Source: Paludibacteraceae bacterium (GTDB lineage Bacteria > Bacteroidota > Bacteroidia > Bacteroidales > Paludibacteraceae). Taken from it: a DNA stretch of 64,000 bases. This document shows, piece after piece, positions 52,541 through 59,629 of the stretch (the first letter of the stretch is position 1; each line of letters starts with the position of its first letter). The notes below the pieces were generated by a model. The model was not told the DNA's origin and ran no database searches. It was given only the letters and a program-made list of their open reading frames with translations. The stretch covers positions 1-64,000 of the forward strand of contig JAFYWK010000043.1 in the NCBI GenBank assembly GCA_017558065.1. Direction: 5' to 3'. Made by a program: the position numbers and the translations under genes.

Positions 52541-53086
52541 ATGAAAACTCCCGAGCAATTTGATATTGTGGCAGGCAAATGCCGCCGCATCTACGAACTC
52601 AAGATGAAAGACTACGGTCCCAGCTGGCGTATCATGCGTCCGCAGACCGTCAATGACCAACTCTTTATCAAAGCCAAACGCGTGCGCGAGATCGAACAGA
52701 CAGGCGTGAACATGGTGGGAGAGAGCATCGAAGGCGAGATGATGGCTATTGTCAATTATAGCATCATCGGACTCATCCAACTGCACGAGGGCTTCGCCGA
52801 CTCCGTGGACATGACCGCCGAGCGCGCCATTGACCGCTACGACCACTATATGGCTGAGGCGAAGGCGTTGATGCTCAAAAAGAATCACGACTACGGCGAG
52901 GCATGGCGCGATATGTTCGCCACCAGCTTGACGGATATCATACTCACGAAAATCAATCGTAATAAGTCTATCGCTGCCAACGACAACCAGACACTCATCT
53001 CCGAAGGTGCCGATGGCAACTATTTCGATATGCTCAACTATGCGGTGTTTTACCTCATAAAACTCATGGAAAATGAAGAGAAATAA
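52541..53086 (+). CDS. DUF1599 family protein
   Basis: A 181-residue helical protein with two matching halves: KMKDYGPSWRIMRP and NHDYGEAWRDMFATSLTDIILTKI, with FIKAKRVREIEQ and the Glu-rich helix EGEMMAIVNYSIIGLI between. This duplicated DYGxxWR pattern defines DUF1599, a group distantly like nucleotide pyrophosphatases of the MazG type; its activity is not established. It is 4 nt after the C10 gene and overlaps the DoxX-like gene by 14 nt. Confidence 0.88.
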   Translation: MKTPEQFDIVAGKCRRIYELKMKDYGPSWRIMRPQTVNDQLFIKAKRVREIEQTGVNMVGESIEGEMMAIVNYSIIGLIQLHEGFADSVDMTAERAIDRYDHYMAEAKALMLKKNHDYGEAWRDMFATSLTDIILTKINRNKSIAANDNQTLISEGADGNYFDMLNYAVFYLIKLMENEEK

Positions 53087-54224
53087 TCCTGCCTCTCGCC
53101 TCTCGCCTTCTCGCCTTGTCGCCTCAATCTCTCGCACCCTTCTGGGGCTCGTGTTTGTCTTTTCGGGCGCAGTCAAGGCTATCGACCCCCTCGGTACTGT
53201 CTATAAAATCGAGGACTACCTCAAGGCCTTTGGCGGCTTCTTCACCGAACTCCTGCCTTTGGCAGAAGTCGCAGCATGGGGGCTAATCATACTCGAACTC
53301 CTACTCGGTGTGTGTATGCTCCTGAATATTCGTACACAGTGGACCTCGTGGCTCGCGCTGCTCTTCTATCTCGTGATGACGCCGCTCACCCTCTATATCG
53401 CACTCACCAACCCTGTGAGCGACTGCGGCTGCTTTGGCGACGCCGTGGTACTGACCAACTGGCAGACCTTCTGGAAGAATGTGGTGCTCATCCTATTGGC
53501 TATCTTATTGGTGGCATGTCGCAAGCATACACGCCAACTATGGAGCAACTGGATGGAACTGGTGCTTGTCGTCCTAACCATCGTGGTGGCGGTAGCGTTC
53601 ATGACTTGGACCAGACTCCACTTACCAATCAAGGACTTCCGCCCGTATAAGATTGGCAACCACCTGCCTACGCTCATGGAGTATCCCGAAGATGCGGAAC
53701 CCGATCAATACGACATCTCCTTTGTGTATGCCAAAGATGGAGTGGAGCAGACATTCACCCTGGAGAACTACCCCAAAGGTGATAGCACGTGGACCTTCGT
53801 GCGCCAAGACTCACGCCTCATCAAGAAAGGATACGAACCACCCATTCACGATCTGGAGATCCTGAATGCAGACTACGAAGACCTGACATGGGACATCCTC
53901 GAGAGCGAAGAACCCGTGACCCTCGTCGTGATGTACGACCTCGCTAAAGCCGATAAATCACAAATAGCGAAGGTAGAAGCCCTTGCAAACAATGTTGAAC
54001 TATCATTGAACGATTCTGAACTATCGTTGAACCATTTTTATATCCTCACGGGCTCTGGTACCGACGAAATTATCAACTTCAGCTTGGAGTACCCCGCATT
54101 GAGCGACTATATTTGCACATGCGACCCCGTCACGCTCAAGACCATCGTTCGCGCCAACCCAGGCGCGATAGTCCTGCAAAATGGTATTGTCATTGACAAA
54201 TATAATCTCCGCAATCGCGACTAG
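53073..54224 (+). CDS. DoxX-like membrane protein (BT_3928 type)
   Basis: A 383-residue protein with four membrane segments in residues 1-150 (DoxX/MauE fold: RTLLGLVFVFSGAVKAIDP, and a Cys pair in VSDCGCFGDAVVL) and another near 165-182. A soluble C-terminal region ends IVLQNGIVIDKYNLRNRD. The Cys pair and fold suggest a redox role near the membrane. Two repeat-like coding segments are visible: near the N-terminus (SRLSPSRL, from CTCGCCT heptamers, 53087-53124) and NNVELSLNDSELSLNHF (GTTGAAC-type repeats, about 53988-54036). DUF1599-DoxX-tpiA is, to my knowledge, a common Bacteroidales order. Confidence 0.85.
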   Translation: MKRNNPASRLSPSRLVASISRTLLGLVFVFSGAVKAIDPLGTVYKIEDYLKAFGGFFTELLPLAEVAAWGLIILELLLGVCMLLNIRTQWTSWLALLFYLVMTPLTLYIALTNPVSDCGCFGDAVVLTNWQTFWKNVVLILLAILLVACRKHTRQLWSNWMELVLVVLTIVVAVAFMTWTRLHLPIKDFRPYKIGNHLPTLMEYPEDAEPDQYDISFVYAKDGVEQTFTLENYPKGDSTWTFVRQDSRLIKKGYEPPIHDLEILNADYEDLTWDILESEEPVTLVVMYDLAKADKSQIAKVEALANNVELSLNDSELSLNHFYILTGSGTDEIINFSLEYPALSDYICTCDPVTLKTIVRANPGAIVLQNGIVIDKYNLRNRD

Positions 54225-54278
54225 CCCTGCTAGCCCTGCTAGCCGCACTAGCTGCACTAGCCCAACTAGCCCAACTAG
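54221..54278 (+). repeat. Six-unit tandem array of a 9-bp CTAGCCCTG-type repeat
   Basis: Pairs of identical 9-mers in order: CTAGCCCTG twice, two like CTAGCCGCA, CTAGCCCAA twice. The DoxX-like stop codon TAG is within the first unit. Confidence 0.8.
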
Positions 54279-54315
54279 AAAAAAAAACAGTATTAACTAA
54301 AAATATTTAACGATT

Positions 54316-55065
54316 ATGAGAACAAAAATGGTTGCAGGTAACTGGAAAATGAACATGACCCTGCAAGAAGGTGTAGCATTGGCTACCGAATTGAAAAATC
54401 AAGTTGCTAACCCTGCATGCGCTGTAGTGATCGGCACTCCTTTCATTCACTTGGCTACTGTAGCTGAACTTTTGAAGGATAGCCCAATCGCTGTGGCTGC
54501 TGAGAACTGCGCTGACAAGGCACAAGGTGCATACACTGGCGAAGTAAGCGCTGCTATGGTGGCTTCTACAGGTGCTGAGTATTGCATTCTCGGTCACTCT
54601 GAGCGTCGTGCATACTATGGTGAGACTTATGAAATCCTCAAAGACAAAGTAGAACTCGCACTTGCTAACAACCTCAAGCCAATCTTCTGCATCGGTGAGG
54701 TAAAAGAGGAGCGTGAGGCAGGCCAACAAAACGAAGTGGTGAAAGCACAACTCGAAGGTTCTGTATTCCACCTCAGCGCTGAGGACTTTGGCAAAATCGT
54801 ATTGGCATACGAGCCAGTATGGGCTATCGGTACAGGTCTGACCGCTACTCCAGAGCAAGCACAAGAGATCCACGCATATATCCGCTCTCTCGTAGCAGAG
54901 AAGTACGGCGAGCAAGTAGCAGACGATTGCACTATCCTCTACGGTGGTAGCTGCAATGCTAAGAACGCTGCTGAACTCTTCGCTAACCCTGATGTAGATG
55001 GTGGTTTGATTGGTGGCGCAAGTTTGAAAGCCGCTGACTTCTGCGCAATCATCGCAGCACGATAA
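54316..55065 (+). CDS. tpiA: Triosephosphate isomerase
   Basis: A 249-residue TIM barrel interconverting dihydroxyacetone phosphate and glyceraldehyde-3-phosphate. Substrate-binding NWKMN is near residues 10-14, catalytic His in ILGHSERR, catalytic Glu in [11 protein letters not shown], and the phosphate-binding GGSCNAKN and GGLIGGASL. Its codons (GCT, GGT, CGT) suggest strong expression. No local-type promoter is visible in the 90-nt gap, which is filled by a tandem repeat. Confidence 0.98.
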   Translation: MRTKMVAGNWKMNMTLQEGVALATELKNQVANPACAVVIGTPFIHLATVAELLKDSPIAVAAENCADKAQGAYTGEVSAAMVASTGAEYCILGHSERRAYYGETYEILKDKVELALANNLKPIFCIGEVKEEREAGQQNEVVKAQLEGSVFHLSAEDFGKIVLAYEPVWAIGTGLTATPEQAQEIHAYIRSLVAEKYGEQVADDCTILYGGSCNAKNAAELFANPDVDGGLIGGASLKAADFCAIIAAR

Positions 55066-55236
55066 GCAAACGAAGTTTGCGCAAGTGGCAGCTATGCTGC
55101 GGTAGTGTCGCCCTTGGGCGAAGTTAAGCACGCTATGCGTGGGTGATGGCTGCTACGCAGCAATTACCTCACGAAGTGACTCAACCCGCCGAAGGCGCAC
55201 AACCTCACGAAGTGACACAACTTGCGCGATAGCGAA
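55066..55236. repeat. Chain of eight or nine tiny triloop palindromes
   Basis: Successive perfect short palindromes: GCAAAC-GAA-GTTTGC (55066), GCAGC-TAT-GCTGC (55088), TCGCCC-TT-GGGCGA (55108), CACGC-TAT-GCGTG (55129), GCTGC-TAC-GCAGC (55150), TCAC-GAA-GTGA (55169), CGCC-GAA-GGCG (55187), TCAC-GAA-GTGA (55205) and a weak one near 55225. They are spaced about 18-22 nt and fill the tpiA to carbonic anhydrase gap. Confidence 0.82.
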
Positions 55237-55244
55237 CAAAAATT

Positions 55245-55769
55245 ATGGCTCTGATTGTTCCTGTACGTGGATTCACTCCGCAAATAGGCAAGGACTGCTT
55301 TTTGGCAGAGAACGCAACTATTGTCGGTGACACCGTCATCGGCGATGGTTGCTCCATTTGGTTCAACGCCGTATTGCGTGGCGATGTCAATTGGATTAAG
55401 ATTGGCAATCATGTCAATATCCAAGACGGCTCTGTCTTGCACACGCTCTACGAGAAATCCACGATTACCATTGGCGACTATGTGTCAGTCGGTCACAATG
55501 TGACTATCCACGGCGCCGATGTCCACGACTATGCGCTCATTGGCATGGGTTCAACCCTGCTCGATGGCGTAGTGGTAGGCGAAGGCGCTATCGTGGCTGC
55601 GGGCTCATTGGTGCTCAAAAATACACAGATTGGCCCCTACGAAGTGTGGGGTGGTGTACCTGCTAAGTTCATCAAGAAAGCCGATCCAGAGCAGACCAAC
55701 GAGATCAATCGTAAGATTGCACACAACTACGCCATGTACGCCTCTTGGTACAAGCAAGACGAAGAATGA
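55245..55769 (+). CDS. Gamma-type carbonic anhydrase / hexapeptide-repeat protein
   Basis: A 174-residue left-handed beta-helix protein. Hexapeptide repeats begin NATIVGDTVIGDGCSIWFNAVLRGD; metal-ligand type histidines are in GSVLHTL, GHNVTIHG; the C-terminal helix follows GVPAKFIKKA. It matches the YrdA/PaaY gamma-CA group, trimeric and zinc-dependent, though many lack proven activity. Its stop overlaps the next gene's start. Confidence 0.93.
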   Translation: MALIVPVRGFTPQIGKDCFLAENATIVGDTVIGDGCSIWFNAVLRGDVNWIKIGNHVNIQDGSVLHTLYEKSTITIGDYVSVGHNVTIHGADVHDYALIGMGSTLLDGVVVGEGAIVAAGSLVLKNTQIGPYEVWGGVPAKFIKKADPEQTNEINRKIAHNYAMYASWYKQDEE

Positions 55770-56329
55770 TGTCACCCGAGATACAATCGCTCCGCCGAGA
55801 CATAGAACAACGCATGGGGGTTGCTTTGCAATCCCCTGCTGATTTTGAGCGACTGCTTCAGCAGATTTGGGACAAGCAGCATAGCGTGCTGTCCCTCTCT
55901 ACTATCAAACGTGTCTGGGGATATGTAGAGAGCAGTAGTATGCCTCGTCTTTCTACACTCAATACCCTTTCGCAGTTCTTGGATTATACCGATTGGAAAG
56001 CCTACCTCGTGGCGCTGGAGCAGCGCAAGGAGAGCGAGAGTGGCATGTTCATGGGGGAAGGGGTACGCGTATCCGAACTGCAAGTGGGTGAATGCATCGA
56101 AGTGACATGGCAACCCAATCGCCATTGCGTGTTTCGGTATGTAGGTGATAACCAGTTTGTTGTAGAGGAGGCTAAGAATGCCAAACTGCAAGAGGGCAAT
56201 ACCTTCCATGCTGTATGTTTTATGGTAGGTCAGCCCATGTATTTGGATAATCTCCTCCTCGCCGACGGCACTCGCACCTCCTACGTCGCTGGCAAACGCC
56301 ACGGCCTCACCTCCGTCACCAAAATATGA
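55766..56329 (+). CDS. Predicted DNA-binding-like protein of unknown function
   Basis: A protein of about 187 residues using ATG at 55766 (or the adjacent ATG at 55769, which overlaps the stop TGA). The N-terminal half is helical with LSLSTIKRVWGYVESSSMPRLSTL, an HTH-like pattern common in Bacteroidota. The C-terminal half is beta-rich (GECIEVTWQPNRHCVFRYVGDNQFVV, TFHAVCFMVGQPMYLDNLLL). I do not know a named family. It is directly followed by a membrane kinase and may be functionally linked to it. Confidence 0.7.
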   Translation: MMSPEIQSLRRDIEQRMGVALQSPADFERLLQQIWDKQHSVLSLSTIKRVWGYVESSSMPRLSTLNTLSQFLDYTDWKAYLVALEQRKESESGMFMGEGVRVSELQVGECIEVTWQPNRHCVFRYVGDNQFVVEEAKNAKLQEGNTFHAVCFMVGQPMYLDNLLLADGTRTSYVAGKRHGLTSVTKI

Positions 56330-56404
56330 CTACAATAATTTTGGATAATTTTGTATAATATACTATCATTTTGGTAGTGTTAAAATAATAATTTTAGTAG
56401 CGTA

Positions 56405-57472
56405 ATGGACATTTCCGATTCTGGCTTCATATCTCCCGAGACGTTTACTGCTGACTGGCAGGATATTACGCTTCTTCAGCAGCGGTCGCACAACTGCCTC
56501 TATACTGCTTCGCGCTACGGCAAACGCTATGTGCTGAAGGGGCTATCGGCTGATTGCCAGTTGCTCACGGACTTGCTTTTGCTTCAGCAGAAGGAGTTCT
56601 CTTTGGGCATTGCGCTCAGTCATCCTCATATCGCAGAAACTTATTCGCTGGAGAATGTAGAAGGCTGCGGCAGGTGTATCGTGATGGAGTATGTGGACGG
56701 AATGACATTGGCGGAGTGGCTGAGTACCAACCCTTCTCATGCGGCACGCCAGCGCGTGATGAGGCAACTGCTGGATGCCTTGGAGTATATCCATTCGCTC
56801 CAATTGGTGCACCATGACCTCAAAAGTAGCAATATCCTCATTACCCGCAACGGGCAGAATGTCAAGCTCATTGACTTCGGACTCAGCGAACTGGATACAA
56901 CCAACCCGCAGAACGATTTGCAACACGATATACAGAAGTTCGGGCAGATATTGCAACTGCTTTTTCCTACTCGCTATAGGCGCCTCCGCTTACAATGCCA
57001 AAGGGGACGATTTGCTAATATGGCAGCTGTCCGTCTCTCTATTGAGAAGCGCCAACGCCGCCAAAAACTAATTCCCTATCTCATAGCAATAATCATATTG
57101 ATTATCAGCGTATTGCTATCTATTCGTACCTATCAACTTTATCAGGAATCGGAGCAGATGGCACAAGTGGCAAACGAGTATGCACAAACGCAGCAGCGCG
57201 AGCAAGAGATGGTCATGCAGATACATAGATTGCTGGATGCTGAAACCGAAAAACTGCAACATATAGCCGATAATGCCACATCGTATGTGGCTTTCAATCA
57301 ACAATTCTTGGACTTTTGGACGGCACATGCTCAGGTGCGCGATTCGTTGGCGAATTGTTATGCCGATGATACGGACTTGAAGTATCAGTGCGTTGAAATC
57401 TGGACGCAGGAGTTCGGCACGCGCATGCAGCAAATCGATATCCAAGTCAAACAAACCAAACCTCTTCAGTAA
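56405..57472 (+). CDS. Membrane-anchored Ser/Thr protein kinase-like protein with minimal C-lobe
   Basis: A 355-residue protein. Kinase core at residues 20-190: Lys45 in RYVLKGL, hinge VMEYVDGMTLAEWL, catalytic loop VHHDLKSSNIL (HHD for HRD; Asp138, Lys140, Asn143) and DFG at 157-159. The C-lobe is very short, with no clear APE or later helices, before a basic stretch, a transmembrane helix (about 222-240) and a coiled-coil-like outer domain (250-355). The catalytic residues are intact, so activity is possible. The outer part could sense an envelope signal. Confidence 0.82.
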   Translation: MDISDSGFISPETFTADWQDITLLQQRSHNCLYTASRYGKRYVLKGLSADCQLLTDLLLLQQKEFSLGIALSHPHIAETYSLENVEGCGRCIVMEYVDGMTLAEWLSTNPSHAARQRVMRQLLDALEYIHSLQLVHHDLKSSNILITRNGQNVKLIDFGLSELDTTNPQNDLQHDIQKFGQILQLLFPTRYRRLRLQCQRGRFANMAAVRLSIEKRQRRQKLIPYLIAIIILIISVLLSIRTYQLYQESEQMAQVANEYAQTQQREQEMVMQIHRLLDAETEKLQHIADNATSYVAFNQQFLDFWTAHAQVRDSLANCYADDTDLKYQCVEIWTQEFGTRMQQIDIQVKQTKPLQ

Positions 57473-57484
57473 CACGGAATACAA

Positions 57485-57658
57485 CCTCCTACTCACTGCG
57501 CTCGAGAGATCTAAACTATCTAAACTAAAGACAACGAATTATTTAAATCAACAACTCAAACAACATAAACCAACAACTTGCGCCCAAATCAACTTCCTAG
57601 GGCGCTCAAGGAAAAAGGTTTAGATAGTTGAGATTTCTTGCCCGAAGGGCATAGGAGA
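57485..57658. repeat. Inverted pair of REP-like elements (family B) around an AACAAC-rich spacer
   Basis: Minus copy 57485-57527, plus copy 57617-57658 with hairpin TGCCC-GAA-GGGCA and TAGGAG. The 90-nt spacer is AT-rich with CAACAA motifs. Beyond it a triple GTTCCGTG repeat (57665-57700) follows. Confidence 0.75.
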
Positions 57659-57734
57659 ATATATATTCTTGTTTCCGTGCAGTTCCGTGCAGTTCCGTGG
57701 TCAAGATATAACCCTAGAACGCGTTCTCTAAAAA

Positions 57735-57754
57735 AATCGCACTAAAATGCGATT
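57735..57754. terminator. Short hairpin, possible terminator
   Basis: AATCGCA/TGCGATT with a 6-nt loop and an A-run before it. The TTG of the next promoter follows 4 nt later. Confidence 0.45.
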
Positions 57755-57758
57755 GTTC

Positions 57759-57789
57759 TTGCATATCTGCAAAAAAATATGTACCTTTG
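57759..57789 (+). promoter_or_regulatory. Bacteroidota-type promoter upstream of an unassigned segment
   Basis: TTG, 20 nt, TACCTTTG. The next clear gene is 240 nt away and has its own promoter. Confidence 0.72.
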
Positions 57790-57847
57790 CGCGTTGAAAG
57801 GGGGAGGCTACGCCTCGCCTGCCGCAAGCGTGCAGCAGAACCCTATC

Positions 57848-57967
57848 ATGCCTTTTTTGTGTGCCAAACTGCCAAAGACGGCACGAAAACCATGCCAAAA
57901 CACCCGTGCTAACGGCATTCAAACGCAAAAGAACCAACAAGAACCAACCGATTTCTTGCCCGCATAG
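57848..57967 (+). CDS. Possible 39-residue peptide in a promoter-bearing spacer
   Basis: An ATG-to-TAG frame encodes MPFLCAKLPKTARKPCQNTR and 19 more residues, rich in Lys, Gln and Pro, without membrane or signal features. It is downstream of a good promoter (57759-57789) and ends within the next one. The upstream part of the transcript contains hairpins such as GAGGC-TAC-GCCTC. It could be a small protein or the RNA could act by itself. I do not recognise a family. Confidence 0.25.
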   Translation: MPFLCAKLPKTARKPCQNTRANGIQTQKNQQEPTDFLPA

Positions 57968-57986
57968 CGAAAAAACACTACCTTTG
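57956..57986 (+). promoter_or_regulatory. Bacteroidota-type promoter of the 58-61 kb island
   Basis: TTG, 20 nt, TACCTTTG, 45 nt before the ATG at 58032. Confidence 0.78.
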
Positions 57987-58031
57987 CAAAGCAAAGAAAA
58001 TGATATAACAAAACACTAAAATAAAACTATC

Positions 58032-59279
58032 ATGTACAACGAACAAATTGAAGCCCTCATCAGTGCAGCACTGGCTGACGGCATGTTAACCGAAAAAGAA
58101 AAACAAGTTCTCTTCAAGAAAGCACAGTCGCAGGGTATTGACCTTGACGAGTTTGAAATGGTTTTGGATGCTCGCCTCGTAGAATTAGAGAAGGCTGAGA
58201 AAGCCAAAGCAGCAGCTTCTGCACCAAAGAGCAATAAAGTTGGAGATGTAAAGAAATGTCCTAACTGTGGCGCAATAGTTCAAAGTTATCAAGGAGTATG
58301 TGCGGAGTGTGGATATGCTTTTGAGAATATAGAAGTTAACTATGCTTCAAAAGAGTTGTCTAATCTTTTAATGAAGGCAAAGTCTGAAAAGGATATGGCT
58401 ACTATCATTGATACATTTCCTATCCCAATGGAGAAAGCCTCATTAATCGCATTTGCAACATGGTTAGCTCCTCAAAGTTTAGATGTGCAAAATCCACTTT
58501 CAAAATCATATCAAAAAAAATATGACGAGGTGATTAATAAAGCCAAAGTGACATTCGTAAATGACAAGGATATACTTCCCCTTATTACTCAACATGAAAA
58601 AAACAAAAAACTTCTTGTTAAGAATCAGTTAGTCGCTTTTATAAAAACAAAAAGTAAGATATTTTTGATTATCGTAGGTGGAATTCTAGCTATTGGATTA
58701 ATCGTATTTGCTGCTTGTTTTGATGATATTAGAGAAAATAGGAACTCTAATAAAATGGTAGCAGCAGTAAATAAGGGTGATTTAGAGATGGCAAAAAATA
58801 TTTATCTCAATTATACAGGCGAAAAATATTTTTTGGCAGATGAATTATCTTTAGTATTTTGGGCGTATGTGGAAAAAGAGGATATGATAAATGCAGAGAA
58901 AGTTCTGAAGATAGGTGAATGGACATTAGATGGATATCCTATTTGGGATGCAGACAAAAGAGGCAATGAAATGGCGAAGGTCATATACGATTATCATATA
59001 AAAAATGGCGAATACGATAAAGCAAGACTAATGATTGAAAATGCTGATAGTGACTATAAATTGTGGGGAACGCATATAATGGATGTGGTGACAAATATGT
59101 GTGAAAAAGGAGAAAAAGAGAAAGCCAAAAAATATCTCAATAAATATTCGGGTAATATAGATGATCACTACGATAATCTAGGATTGGATAGCTATCCGTT
59201 AAGCGGTGGAGGATCTACAATATTAGGTGATCGTAAGTATGTTATCAAACTGATAAAAGCTGAAATTGCAAATTATTGA
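58032..59279 (+). CDS. Zinc-ribbon membrane protein with TerB-like N-terminus and TPR-like C-terminus
   Basis: A 415-residue protein. Residues 1-50 form a helical acidic module (IEALISAALADGMLTEKEKQVLF) like TerB-type or SHOCT-like regions. A zinc ribbon CPNCG...CAECG (Cys76, 79, 90, 93) follows, then a helical region, a transmembrane helix (about 209-230) and C-terminal helical repeats (about 240-400) that look TPR-like. Codons are AT-rich compared with 40-57 kb. It heads a four-gene plus-strand set with an SPFH protein and two small membrane proteins, which suggests a membrane-stress function. I cannot name the family. Confidence 0.7.
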   Translation: MYNEQIEALISAALADGMLTEKEKQVLFKKAQSQGIDLDEFEMVLDARLVELEKAEKAKAAASAPKSNKVGDVKKCPNCGAIVQSYQGVCAECGYAFENIEVNYASKELSNLLMKAKSEKDMATIIDTFPIPMEKASLIAFATWLAPQSLDVQNPLSKSYQKKYDEVINKAKVTFVNDKDILPLITQHEKNKKLLVKNQLVAFIKTKSKIFLIIVGGILAIGLIVFAACFDDIRENRNSNKMVAAVNKGDLEMAKNIYLNYTGEKYFLADELSLVFWAYVEKEDMINAEKVLKIGEWTLDGYPIWDADKRGNEMAKVIYDYHIKNGEYDKARLMIENADSDYKLWGTHIMDVVTNMCEKGEKEKAKKYLNKYSGNIDDHYDNLGLDSYPLSGGGSTILGDRKYVIKLIKAEIANY

Positions 59280-59315
59280 TTTTAGGGCTTAAAACTAATT
59301 TTATAATCAATTGAG

Positions 59316-59624
59316 ATGAGTACAGAGATTATTATTTCACTTGTATTTGCTGTAGCAAGTGTAGTGAGTTCAGTTTGCTTTGGCCTGATTCCTACTATAC
59401 GAAAAACAAGATTAGAGAAATTAGAAACAAAGGTCCAACGACTTCTATGGAATATGAAGTTATATCATGAAATAGAAGATGAGTTGCTTAACCGTTTGGC
59501 TTCAACGGGAGCAAATAAGCAAACCACTCTACGCGAAGTGCGAAATAAGGTTTACAAAGAAAATGATGACCGCGTTTTAAGCGATGAAGCAAAGCCAAGT
59601 GTATATAACAAACAAATTAAATAA
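59316..59624 (+). CDS. Small single-pass membrane protein
   Basis: A 102-residue protein with an N-terminal hydrophobic segment (about residues 4-25) and a basic, helical, coiled-coil-like cytoplasmic part (RKTRLEKLETKVQRLLWNMKLYHEIEDELLNRL). No known family recognised. It lies 36 nt after the zinc-ribbon gene and 5 nt before the SPFH gene, so it is probably in the same transcript and may connect to that membrane complex. Confidence 0.62.
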   Translation: MSTEIIISLVFAVASVVSSVCFGLIPTIRKTRLEKLETKVQRLLWNMKLYHEIEDELLNRLASTGANKQTTLREVRNKVYKENDDRVLSDEAKPSVYNKQIK

Positions 59625-59629
59625 CTATT

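Noticed and set aside
55139..55330. Plus-strand frame through the palindrome chain
   Set aside because: It reads the palindromes and then the carbonic anhydrase start out of frame.
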